From contig CACYHU010000061.1 in the NCBI GenBank assembly GCA_902774215.1, positions 1 through 39,381 of the forward strand: a stretch of 39,381 nt of DNA, given 5' to 3'. The translations under genes and the position numbers were made by a program. Shown one piece after another: positions 1 through 7,798 of this stretch. Below the pieces are notes generated by a model that saw only the letters and a program-made list of their open reading frames with translations, was not told where the DNA came from and made no database searches. The DNA is from an uncultured Chloroflexota bacterium. Its GTDB lineage: Bacteria; Chloroflexota; Anaerolineae; Anaerolineales; Anaerolineaceae. Position 1 is the first letter of the stretch. Each line of letters begins with the position of its first letter.

Positions 1-534
1 TACGGTATTGGAAGCGGCTGCCATCGGTGCGGCTTCCCTGTCATATTTCTCAGCAGGTACCATCTGGGCTTCATCCACCTCCAGCAGCAGATCCGCTGTC
101 GCGCCCACGATCGCGGCGTTCGGCGAGGCCGAAAGACAGCGGACCCGGGTGCAGCCATAGGTTACTTCGTCTTTTTTTATTTTTATTGAGGTGCGGTCTC
201 CTTTAAGCGGGGAAGACAACCCCAAAAGTGAAGACTGCAGGCGCTCGGTTGAGATCTTTCCCTGGTTTTTCTCGGTGGGTATGATCTTGATGATATTGCC
301 GCCGCTGTGCTGGTTTGCCGACATCAGGGCGGCTTCAAGCTGTGCCTGGGTCTCGTTTTTCCCCGACTGCCGGGGAAACATGACCGCAAACCGTCCGCCC
401 CGCCCGGATAACGCCGCATCATAGATGGTCCGAAGAGCTTCTGACTGGTATGAGCGGAGCCTGCACTCATTAGACATAAATGTTCTTATCGTCGGATCGA
501 ATAAATTGTCTGTTGATACAAATCGATTGTTCAT
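1..534 (-). CDS. Phage terminase large subunit-like ATPase, N-terminal part (runs off the window)
   Basis: Reading leftwards from an ATG at 534, 178 codons remain open to the window edge, so only the N-terminal ATPase part is seen. Residues 55-61 read RQSGKNE, a terminase-style Walker A, and residues 149-155 read LLLEVDE, a Walker B followed by AQ. In terminases this domain powers DNA packaging into the phage head and a C-terminal nuclease cuts the concatemer; that half would lie outside the window. The start is supported by AGGAG seven bases upstream. A strong terminator hairpin sits only about 25 bases before this gene. No capsid or portal gene is visible here, so it may be a prophage remnant or a stand-alone terminase-like gene. 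A helicase-like ATPase of a mobile element is the alternative. Confidence 0.7.
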   Translation of the reverse strand, partial: MNNRFVSTDNLFDPTIRTFMSNECRLRSYQSEALRTIYDAALSGRGGRFAVMFPRQSGKNETQAQLEAALMSANQHSGGNIIKIIPTEKNQGKISTERLQSSLLGLSSPLKGDRTSIKIKKDEVTYGCTRVRCLSASPNAAIVGATADLLLEVDEAQMVPAEKYDREAAPMAAASNTV

Positions 535-558
535 ACTCTCTCCTGTTCTTTTTTTATA

Positions 559-586
559 TAAAAATCAGACCGCCCGGCGGTCCTGA
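559..586 (-). terminator. Rho-independent terminator after the 657-1643 gene
   Basis: On the minus strand a GC-rich stem (GACCGCC paired with GGCGGTC, extended by TCAG/TGA) is followed directly by TTTTTAT. It lies about 70 bases past the stop of the upstream gene and just before the terminase-like gene, so it separates the two or acts as an attenuator. Confidence 0.75.
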
Positions 587-656
587 TATCTGAAATTCAG
601 AACTGCAGACAGCCGAATTCCCTCCGGACTCCGGCTTTTTGTTGTTTTTTGATGAA

Positions 657-1643
657 TTATTGTGTAATATTCGGCAGCGGCTCTCCATCCTCATAGGAGC
701 TGCGTTCGAAGAGGTGAATCACCCGGTCTTCCCACATCTGCCGGCCCAGCCTTCCGAGGTATTCCCAGGCCAGGCTGTCCTCTTCCGGGAGATCACCCGC
801 CCAGGTGGCTTTCCACTCCGGCCAGATGACCGGTTCTCCTCCGCGGATTTTCATGATCACCTGATGGTTCGCCCGGTCCCAAACAACTGAATGTTCATCG
901 ATCAGTCCGTCCGGGCTCACGTATCCCGGTTTGAGTACAAACTCATCCAGTTCCGTGTCGAACCTCAGTGCCTCTACCGGTGCTTCCTTGTATAGCTTGT
1001 AGGGCAATGGTGCATCCGGAACCGGTTGGTCTGCCGGAATGGGTATCGGCGGGTAGATGCGTCCCGGGATGTGCAGATGTCCTGCCGGGATGAGTTTGCG
1101 CATTTCAGCCGCTCTCGCGGATATCTCTGCTTCTTCCTTATGGATGGCGGCTTTATAGCTTTCGCCTTTTTCGTAAAGGTCTTTATATCTGCGCTGTGTG
1201 TTCATGGCGCGCAGAAGACCACAATCGGCATCCTGTTTGGCTTTTGTGAGCCTGCGTTCTTCATCATGATCGTCTGGTTTGCCGGCCATGACGCGATTGC
1301 GGCGCCGGGTGAGGTTTAACAGCCGTGCACCGGCTGCCTTGGTGACTTTGTCCATCAGCTTGAGCGCGTAGCGGCGCAGGTCATCGTTATCGTTAAATGT
1401 GTTGAAAAGGGATTCGGCGTAGCCGGCAAGTACGGCGCCGGCACGTTCCCAGTCTCTGGCGTCTTTTTCGATCCCGCTGTCCCGGAGTGTATGGTTAAAG
1501 AAGTTCTCCATTGTCCTGACGAAATCTTTTTCCGCCTGTTTGATGTGGTCAAGGTAACGGCCGTATTCGGGAACAAGGGCGTCTTCAGGATCCGCCGGTT
1601 CGGGGATGCTGATGTCATAGCCTAAGAATTTTGTTTCCTTCAT
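657..1643 (-). CDS. Unrecognised 328-residue protein, helical and charged
   Basis: I do not recognise the family. The first half (about residues 15-180) is rich in Lys, Glu, Arg and Asp, looks largely helical and may be coiled coil. A proline-rich stretch (PPIPIPADQPVPDAPLP) follows near residues 205-230, and the C-terminal part is Trp-rich. No signal peptide or membrane segment is visible, so it is probably cytoplasmic. The open frame extends upstream to 1880, but that extension is compositionally odd and overlaps palindromic DNA. AAGGA lies about 10 bases before the ATG at 1643; an ATG at 1652 is the alternative but sits too close to that site. Sharing a strand with the terminase-like gene downstream hints at a mobile-element origin, without proof. 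Confidence 0.6.
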   Translation of the reverse strand: MKETKFLGYDISIPEPADPEDALVPEYGRYLDHIKQAEKDFVRTMENFFNHTLRDSGIEKDARDWERAGAVLAGYAESLFNTFNDNDDLRRYALKLMDKVTKAAGARLLNLTRRRNRVMAGKPDDHDEERRLTKAKQDADCGLLRAMNTQRRYKDLYEKGESYKAAIHKEEAEISARAAEMRKLIPAGHLHIPGRIYPPIPIPADQPVPDAPLPYKLYKEAPVEALRFDTELDEFVLKPGYVSPDGLIDEHSVVWDRANHQVIMKIRGGEPVIWPEWKATWAGDLPEEDSLAWEYLGRLGRQMWEDRVIHLFERSSYEDGEPLPNITQ

Positions 1644-1757
1644 TTTTGCCATTTCCTTCTTGTTTTGAGGGACTGAACCGCTTGCGGGTCTGTACCCCTT
1701 CTCCACGGCACCGTACCGCAGGAGGTGAATCTCAGCTTTGAAGCGGAGATACTTAGT

Positions 1758-1846
1758 GGGGACGGGCCGAAACCCGCTCCGAGAGGTACAGGCTTCGCCT
1801 GTTTCAGATGCGGAGCGGGAGCTTCGCCCCTGCGGGGACCGTCCCC
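1758..1846. repeat. Nested inverted repeats, three stacked stems
   Basis: Three concentric complementary pairs are visible: GGGGACGG with CCGTCCCC (8 bp), CCCGCTCCG with CGGAGCGGG (9 bp), and inside them ACAGGC-TTC-GCCTGT. The element can fold as an extended stem on either strand. It lies about 115 bases upstream of the gene that starts at 1643 on the minus strand, so it could be a leader structure or a mobile palindromic element. Confidence 0.6.
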
Positions 1847-1893
1847 AGATGTCATTGTTAAACATAAGGATACACCGCAAATTCAGAAAGGAA

Positions 1894-1913
1894 AACCGCC
1901 AATATTGGCGGTT
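1894..1913 (-). terminator. Perfect 20-bp palindrome, possible recQ terminator
   Basis: AACCGCC and GGCGGTT flank AATATT, making a perfect palindrome. On the minus strand it is followed by TTTTCC, a weak T-tract, about 225 bases past the recQ stop. A protein-binding site is an equally good reading. Confidence 0.35.
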
Positions 1914-2137
1914 GACAAATGTTCGAATTTATGGTACAGCATATTTTCTCAGGCGGGCTCGCCGGGGAAATTGGGGCTGCGCAGACGGGGCTTGGGGTAA
2001 CCCGGCACCGGGACCGAGATGTTTTGGCAGAAATGATCCGGGACGTCCGAGTGCGGAGCCGGATACGGGAGACGGATACAGCCCGCAAGCGGTCCCCGGG
2101 GTGCAGAGACACGATATCCGGTTATCCCTGAGAAAAT

Positions 2138-3973
2138 TTATTGATGTTCGGTTTCGTAATCACGGATGCAGACGATAAACTGCCCGCTGTATTTGACCGC
2201 TTTTACCTGACCGACACCCTTGATAGCACGGAACCGGCTGAAGGTATCCGGTTTGCTTCGCGCTATTTCCATCAGTGTCGCATCGCTGAAAACCACATAT
2301 GCCGGGACGTGCTGCTCATCGGCAATTTTCTTCCGCAGCTGACGGAGTGCTTCGAAAAGGCCATCTCCGGGCGGAAGGACAGATCTGTCTGTTTTCGGCA
2401 AAGGTTCCGTCTTTTCCTTCTCCAGAGGGAGCCGGGCAGTAAGAGGTTTTTCCGACGGCTGCATATAAAGAGGCGCATCCGGACCAAGCGCAAGCACCGG
2501 ATATTCGCCATCAGTTTTACGAAGAAGGTGATTCTGCGTCATCCAGTCAAGTATCTGAAGGATACGCTCCGGAGAAAGATGAGAAAGCCCGCCAAAACCG
2601 GGCGCATCAACAAGACCTTTATTGATGATCTGCTGTGTATTCCGTCCTCTAAAGAAGTCCCGCAGGGTAATACGGCCAAAAAGACGTCTCCGGCTCTGAA
2701 ATTCACCGACGGTGTTCAGGATGGTTTGTGTTTCCCGCGTAACATCGACCGCTTCATAAGAGCGCAGGCAGTTCCCGCAGTGCCCGCAGGGAGCTGATTC
2801 TTCACCGAAATAACGCAGGATCTGTACCCGCAGACATTCCGTACCGGTGGCATACCAGGTCATTTTCTTCAAAAGTTCCAGCTCGTTACTCATGCGGACA
2901 GCCCGTTCCGCGTCCGTAAGATCCTTGTTCTCTTCGAGCGAATTCCTGATCAGAAACTCGTTAAGCCGTACATCCTGCCCGGAATAAAGCAGCAGGCAGT
3001 CTGCCGGGGATCCGTCCCGTCCGGCGCGTCCGGCCTCCTGATAGTAGGATTCGATATTCTTGGGCATGTTGTAATGGACAACATATGAGACATTTGATTT
3101 GTCGATCCCCATGCCGAAAGCATTGGTGGCGACCATGATTTTTTTGCGGTCATACAGAAAATCGTTTTGATTTTCAGTGCGTTCTTTATCGGAAAGCCCG
3201 GCATGATAGCGGGTGGCTTCAAAACCCATCCAGCCAAGCTCTTCGCAGAGCGATTCCACTTCTTTTCGTGTACCGCAGTAAATAATGCCGCTGTCATTCT
3301 GGCGGTGCTTCAAAAAACGGGTCAGACGGTTCTTTTTATCTCCGGTCTGGACCTCAAAGCTCAGATTAGGACGGTCGAAGCTGTTCACCTGTATCACAGG
3401 ATCCTGAAGGCCGAGCGAACTGACAATATCCTGCCTCACCCGAACAGTCGCTGTAGCGGTATATGCTCCAACCACTGGACGCTTTGGAAGGCTATCGATG
3501 AAGGGTTTGATTTTCATGTAATCCGGCCGGAAGGCATGTCCCCACTGGGATATACAGTGGGCTTCATCCACCGCAACGAATGGGATCGGGTAAGCATTGC
3601 AAAATGCGCGGAAGGATTCAGAAGCCAGACGTTCCGGTGCGACGTACATGATCTGATAGGCATGATTCGCTGCTCTGTTCAGGACTGTACGCTGCTGCCC
3701 GGGTGTCAGGCTGGAGTTGAGAAATGCCGCCCGGATGCCGTATTCTTTGAGGGAAAGCACCTGATCCAGCATCAGGGAAACCAACGGAGAAATGACGAGC
3801 GTCAATCCCTCAAAGGTCATGGACGGGATCTGGAAACAGATCGATTTTCCGGCACCCGTCGGCATAATGCCCATCACATCGCGGCCGCTGAGAACTGCCT
3901 TGATCAGCCGCTCCTGTCCCGGACGGAAGGCATCATATCCGAAAGTATCTTTAAGTATTTGCTGAGTGTCCAA
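2138..3973 (-). CDS. recQ: ATP-dependent DNA helicase RecQ
   Basis: RecQ is a 3'-5' superfamily 2 helicase acting in recombination and fork repair. All hallmarks are present in the 611 residues: Walker A TGAGKS at 39-44, DEAH box with CISQWGHAF near 135, TATAT motif III, ATNAFGMGIDKSNV, and motif VI in ESYYQEAGRAGRDG. A zinc-binding Cys cluster (GHCGNC) follows near 375-385, then a winged-helix RQC part and a C-terminal HRDC domain (about 530-605). Length matches the family. The start appears to be a TTG at 3973, because the conserved FRPGQ region begins at once and no ATG precedes it. No clear Shine-Dalgarno is seen, but the upstream reading frame stops only four bases before it, so translation is probably coupled. 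Confidence 0.95.
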   Translation of the reverse strand: MDTQQILKDTFGYDAFRPGQERLIKAVLSGRDVMGIMPTGAGKSICFQIPSMTFEGLTLVISPLVSLMLDQVLSLKEYGIRAAFLNSSLTPGQQRTVLNRAANHAYQIMYVAPERLASESFRAFCNAYPIPFVAVDEAHCISQWGHAFRPDYMKIKPFIDSLPKRPVVGAYTATATVRVRQDIVSSLGLQDPVIQVNSFDRPNLSFEVQTGDKKNRLTRFLKHRQNDSGIIYCGTRKEVESLCEELGWMGFEATRYHAGLSDKERTENQNDFLYDRKKIMVATNAFGMGIDKSNVSYVVHYNMPKNIESYYQEAGRAGRDGSPADCLLLYSGQDVRLNEFLIRNSLEENKDLTDAERAVRMSNELELLKKMTWYATGTECLRVQILRYFGEESAPCGHCGNCLRSYEAVDVTRETQTILNTVGEFQSRRRLFGRITLRDFFRGRNTQQIINKGLVDAPGFGGLSHLSPERILQILDWMTQNHLLRKTDGEYPVLALGPDAPLYMQPSEKPLTARLPLEKEKTEPLPKTDRSVLPPGDGLFEALRQLRKKIADEQHVPAYVVFSDATLMEIARSKPDTFSRFRAIKGVGQVKAVKYSGQFIVCIRDYETEHQ

Positions 3974-3977
3974 TTTT

Positions 3978-4304
3978 CTATGCCACTGCAGGCTGGATCA
4001 AATATTCATCAGCTTCAGCTTCTGAAAGATCAAAATCTCTCATGATGACATTTTTAATTTGCTCATCATCAGAGTGCAGTAATGATCTGTACAGTTTTAC
4101 AGTCTGGAGAATCTGTCCTTCCTTCAGTCCTTCTTCGCGGCCTTCCTCACGGCCTTCCTCGCGGCCTTCAGCACGCATTTCATTGTCTCTTGCATAAAGG
4201 CTCAGGTATTCCAATCTATGCGCTTCATTATCTTTTACAGATCTCACTGCATCATCCAATTCCTGACTGAAGCTTCCGGTTATTTTTTCCAGATCCAAGT
4301 ACAT
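3978..4304 (-). pseudogene. C-terminal fragment of an Rpn/PD-(D/E)XK family protein
   Basis: The 108 residues match my recollection of the C-terminal tail of Rpn-type (recombination-promoting nuclease / YhgA-like) proteins: a helical segment, then a run of EGREEG repeats, then a short helical end. Full family members have roughly 280-300 residues with the nuclease core first; that core is absent. It still has a near-ideal ribosome binding site (AGAGGAGG, three bases before ATG), so it may be translated. The Arg-Glu-Glu-Gly run is encoded by three tandem copies of a 12-bp unit at about 4135-4170. The stop at 3978 lies four bases before the recQ TTG start. Calling it a degraded gene is inference; a small stand-alone protein is possible. 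Confidence 0.55.
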
Positions 4305-4419
4305 AAGCCTCCTCTTTAGAAATTATATATCGAAATATTTGAATCAACGCTTAATTTTCTCAGTAAAAGTCTTTTTTTTCAGTAATAGATTAAGAAAATA
4401 CTGGTTATTGACTGTCTCG

Positions 4420-4486
4420 TAAAAAATAAGTCGATGAGACCTGTTCTGATGACTCAAAATGAGTCAACGAAAACAGGTCACCTCGA
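4420..4486 (-). terminator. Long stem-loop terminator after nnrD
   Basis: On the minus strand GTCGA..GACCTGTT pairs with AACAGGTC..TCGAC, with an inner GACTC/GAGTC stem, and TTATTTTTT follows. It lies about 35 bases past the nnrD stop. Confidence 0.75.
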
Positions 4487-4522
4487 CTCAAACTGAATAA
4501 AGCCGCGCTTTTCCAGGAAATA

Positions 4523-5362
4523 CTATGAATAATTTGCTATAGCAGGCGCGATATGATCAAGTAGATCACCTGCCATGACTGAATAGCTGCTGCCAAATTC
4601 AGCGGCAGCGAGCAGTCCGGCCCTGGCATGGATCTCACCGCCCAGCCAGGCAGCATCGAAAGCGGGCTTGCCCTGAGCAGCAAAACCGGCGATGATCCCG
4701 GCAAGCACATCTCCGCTGCCGGCCATGGAAAGCGCCGAAGTGGCATAGGGCAGGATGATATAATAACCCTCAGGTGACGCAATGACGGTATGAGCACCTT
4801 TCAACAGGACGATCTGATGCCATTCCTCTGCCTTCAGGAGCGCGAGCTTTGCGCGGTTTTCCTGGACTTCCGGCACGCTCATCCGGCACAGACGAGCCAT
4901 TTCACCGGGATGCGGTGTCAGGATACAATTTTCCGGAACTGTTTCAAACCATGCCGGATCCCGGGAAAGCAGGTTCAGCGCATCAGCATCAAGCACGATC
5001 GTCCTGCTGAACATGGCAGCACTGCTTATCAGGGCAGGGAGCTTTTCCGCAGTCTCCGGAGCAGTACCCATTCCCGGACCGATAACAGTCACGCAGTTTT
5101 TGCGTTCCGGAACCATTCCGGAAGAAAACGCGCCGCAGTTCCAGATAGCTTCAGCGAAACCGGGCGCTCCACAGTTCCGCACGATCTCGGGAACGACGAG
5201 CTCCACAAGTCCGCAGCCCGCCCGATAAGCAGCTTTCCCGCAAAGAACCGGTGCTCCGAGATAATTCTCGCAGCCGCCGACCACCGTCACACAGCCGAAG
5301 CTGCCTTTATTACCGTCTTCCGCCCGTGCAGGCAGGCTCACCAGTCTTACATTCGGTTCCAT
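4523..5362 (-). CDS. nnrD: ADP/ATP-dependent (S)-NAD(P)H-hydrate dehydratase
   Basis: This enzyme repairs hydrated NADH and NADPH by nucleotide-dependent dehydration in the cytoplasm. The 279 residues carry the ribokinase-like family signature: KGSFGCVTVVGG near the N-terminus, AGCGLVELVVPE, VIGPGMG, LDADALNLL, LTPHPGEMARL, VLLKGAHTVIA, and near the C-terminus the catalytic-loop motif AGSGDVLAGIIAGFAAQG. It is the stand-alone dehydratase domain; the epimerase half (NnrE), often fused, is absent. The ATG at 5362 is preceded by GGAG at a good distance; a GTG at 5374 would overlap that site and is less likely. It appears to be transcribed alone, with a strong terminator downstream. Confidence 0.92.
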   Translation of the reverse strand: MEPNVRLVSLPARAEDGNKGSFGCVTVVGGCENYLGAPVLCGKAAYRAGCGLVELVVPEIVRNCGAPGFAEAIWNCGAFSSGMVPERKNCVTVIGPGMGTAPETAEKLPALISSAAMFSRTIVLDADALNLLSRDPAWFETVPENCILTPHPGEMARLCRMSVPEVQENRAKLALLKAEEWHQIVLLKGAHTVIASPEGYYIILPYATSALSMAGSGDVLAGIIAGFAAQGKPAFDAAWLGGEIHARAGLLAAAEFGSSYSVMAGDLLDHIAPAIANYS

Positions 5363-5802
5363 TTTGATCTCCACATTAATAATCCAGATATTTAAAAACT
5401 CTGATCACAGACCAGCTTTTTCAGATGTTTCTGATTTTACTTTCCGATGCTCACTATCCTTCCCGAACCGGTTCGGATCGCAGCAGTCCTACTATAAGAG
5501 CTCACTTTGCATTCCGAAGGGCATGCTTCAAAAGGCGCGGGATCGAAAGTTCGTGTGTCTGCGAAAGCCACAGCCCGCGCCTGATTTCCGGGGGCCTGCG
5601 GCCCCCATACCCCCGCTGTGTTAGACTCACCCGCAAAATGCGGTGGTTACCTTTTTCGGGACAGAAGGATCACTGTCCCGGCATGAGCCGAATCAATTTA
5701 TTTCCCGATAAAGGGCAAAAAAATATCCGGGACGGACAGCCATCCGCACCGGATATTATATCATTTACAGATTTATGATGATAAGAGACAGAAGGAATTA
5801 TC
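5363..5802. other. Intergenic stretch with several hairpins
   Basis: No credible gene is seen. It holds a GGGGGCC-TGC-GGCCCCC hairpin (5590-5606), a CGGGACAG/CTGTCCCG hairpin (5657-5680) and the terminator at 5717-5758. The words around 5567-5614 (CCCGCGCC, then GGGGGC, GCCCCC, CCCCCG) resemble those at 25528-25590, so it may be a diverged copy of the hairpin element found there. Confidence 0.5.
5717..5758 (-). terminator. Terminator of the treS-amylosucrase operon
   Basis: On the minus strand ATATCCGG pairs with CCGGATAT around an inner GGATGG/CCGTCC stem, followed by a run of T. It starts about 45 bases past the amylosucrase stop. Confidence 0.75.
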
Positions 5803-7767
5803 TCAATCCTTCAGATACAGGCAGAGAATCTGATAAGGTTCAACGGTGAAGGGATCATAGGGATATTCTTTACCGGTCAGCAGGTCGGTCGGGGCATTGT
5901 CAAAACAATTGAAGACCGAAGCCGGAAGCTGAATGCGGTGTTCGCTGAAGTTTACGACCACGTGAACAGTCTCATTTTCACTGCGCTTAATGAAGGTGAA
6001 GATGTGCTGGTTATATTCCAGCGGAACTTCAATATTCTGCACTGAAAAAACGGGATGGGCCTTGCGGATCGCGATCAGATTTTTGATCCGATTCCAAAGT
6101 GCCCCGGCCACGGTATTTTCATCATTGCGTTTTTTCCAGGCTTCCCAATCATAATGGACACGATGGACCCAGCGGCTGTCATCCTTTTTATCCGGATCCT
6201 CCATAAAGGAGTAGTCATTCAGTTCTCCTATCTCATCACCGAGATAGATCAGCGGCATGCCGCCGATGAACATGGTAATGCCGAAAAGCAGCTGGATGCG
6301 GTCCAGCGAGAACTGGATCTCGGTCTCGTTATTTTCCGCCAGTGCTTTTTCCAAACCGGCAAGGGAGGCAAGCATGCCTGAAATGCGGCAGTCACCGGTA
6401 TGTGGATTTTCCTGGAAGGGCAGACCTTTCGCGAAGCTGCCGTCAAATTTTCCGGTGTAGAATGAATTGAGGAACTGACGGTGCGGATAACCGTTGATCC
6501 ACAGCCGTCCGGCATCTTCATCGGAGAAGGTCCAACCGATATCATCATGACAGCGGATATAGTTGACCCAGGATGTATGCTCAGGGAGATTAAAGCGGCC
6601 GCGCATGGAAGCTGCCAGCAGCTTGGTCTCACGGGTCGCCAGTGCTTCCCACATCAGCGCCATCAGCAGCGGATTGTAGGAAAGACGGCAAAGGGCAGGA
6701 TCAATATAGCGGATAACCTCGTCCGGGTGGACGATCGCTTCCGACTTGAAGAGCAGGGAAGGCGCACTGATGCGGGCAATGAGGTTGAAGACCTCCACCA
6801 GCTTGTAAGCCTGCGGCAGGCTCTCGCAGACCGTTCCCATCTGTTTCCAGATAAAAGCGACCGCATCCAGGCGCAGAATATCCACGCCCATGTTCGCCAG
6901 ATGCAGCATTTCGTCCGCGATGGCGCTGAGCACCTGCGGGTTGTGATAATTCAGATCCCACTGATAGGAATGGAAAGTAGTCCAGACCCATTTATGGATA
7001 TCTTCAAACCAGGTGAAGGCACCCGGGTGCTCATCTGGGAAGATCTCCCGCAGGGAGGATTCATAACGGTCCGGGACAGAACGGTCATCGAACATCCAGT
7101 AGTAATTCTGATAAACCGGATCTCCGGCTTTTGCTTTCAGCGCCCATTCGTGTTCATCAGATGTATGGTTGAAGACGAAATCAACAGCGAGGGCGATGCC
7201 CGCCTCGCGGAATTCCTGTGCCAGTTTGCGCAGCTGCAGGGCGGTGCCAAGTTTTTCATCCACTTCACGATAGGAAGAGACCGCGTAACCGCCGTCATTG
7301 TTGCCTTCCGGACATTTGAAAAGCGGCATCAGGTGCAGGTAGGTGATACCCAGCTCCTTAAAAAAAGGCAGCTTTTTGCGGATCCTGCTCAGGTCACCGG
7401 CGAAAAGATCTACATAGCAAACCGCACCGATCATCTGATTGGAGCAGAACCAATCCGGATCTGCCAGCCGTTCCCTGTCAGCAGCCTTCAGGTAAGCATC
7501 GCGTTTCACCCAGTTTTCCGCCATGGTATCGATCAGATCAAAAAACTGAGGGTAGGCTTCAATGCATCCGTTATATAAATCAAAATACAATTCCGTCAGC
7601 CGGGGCAGGTACTGATGAAGACGTTCCTCCAGTTCGCTCCAGGCTTCCGGATCTTTTTTGATATAAGCGGCGTGTTTTTTCGTCAGCCGGGGCATAGCCT
7701 CAGCCAGCAGGTTTTCCGCGGCTGATTTGCTGTCAAATTGTTCGCCCTGATGATATTGATAGATCAT
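5803..7767 (-). CDS. Amylosucrase (glycoside hydrolase family 13, subfamily 4)
   Basis: Amylosucrase uses sucrose to extend an alpha-1,4-glucan and releases fructose; close relatives hydrolyse sucrose. The 654 residues follow the amylosucrase layout: an N-terminal helical domain (about 1-110), the GH13 barrel, a large inserted domain around HDDIGWTFSDEDA, and a C-terminal beta domain. The triad is visible: nucleophile Asp301 in DILRLDAVAF, acid/base Glu343 in FKSEAI, and Asp408 in CHDDIGW, all in amylosucrase-like contexts. No signal peptide is seen, so it is cytoplasmic. The ATG at 7767 has GGGGAGGA upstream; the open frame reaches 7836 but that start is inferior. It lies 31 bases after treS in the same direction. 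Sucrose hydrolase is the main alternative. Confidence 0.88.
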   Translation of the reverse strand: MIYQYHQGEQFDSKSAAENLLAEAMPRLTKKHAAYIKKDPEAWSELEERLHQYLPRLTELYFDLYNGCIEAYPQFFDLIDTMAENWVKRDAYLKAADRERLADPDWFCSNQMIGAVCYVDLFAGDLSRIRKKLPFFKELGITYLHLMPLFKCPEGNNDGGYAVSSYREVDEKLGTALQLRKLAQEFREAGIALAVDFVFNHTSDEHEWALKAKAGDPVYQNYYWMFDDRSVPDRYESSLREIFPDEHPGAFTWFEDIHKWVWTTFHSYQWDLNYHNPQVLSAIADEMLHLANMGVDILRLDAVAFIWKQMGTVCESLPQAYKLVEVFNLIARISAPSLLFKSEAIVHPDEVIRYIDPALCRLSYNPLLMALMWEALATRETKLLAASMRGRFNLPEHTSWVNYIRCHDDIGWTFSDEDAGRLWINGYPHRQFLNSFYTGKFDGSFAKGLPFQENPHTGDCRISGMLASLAGLEKALAENNETEIQFSLDRIQLLFGITMFIGGMPLIYLGDEIGELNDYSFMEDPDKKDDSRWVHRVHYDWEAWKKRNDENTVAGALWNRIKNLIAIRKAHPVFSVQNIEVPLEYNQHIFTFIKRSENETVHVVVNFSEHRIQLPASVFNCFDNAPTDLLTGKEYPYDPFTVEPYQILCLYLKD

Positions 7768-7798
7768 TCGATATTCCTCCCCAACAACAGGATTCTTT

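Larger units (their letters stand above)
1653..2137. other. Non-coding stretch between recQ and the 657-1643 gene
   Basis: No convincing gene is seen; open frames here overlap on both strands and lack ribosome binding sites. It holds the nested inverted repeats at 1758-1846 and the perfect palindrome at 1894-1913. Confidence 0.6.

Noticed and set aside
610..650. Plus-strand terminator (AGCCG..CGGCT then T-rich)
   Set aside because: No plus-strand gene lies upstream; it is either a bidirectional structure or chance.
1640..1880. N-terminal extension of the 657-1643 frame up to 1880
   Set aside because: It overlaps the nested palindromes, has no ribosome binding site, and a better-spaced start exists at 1643.
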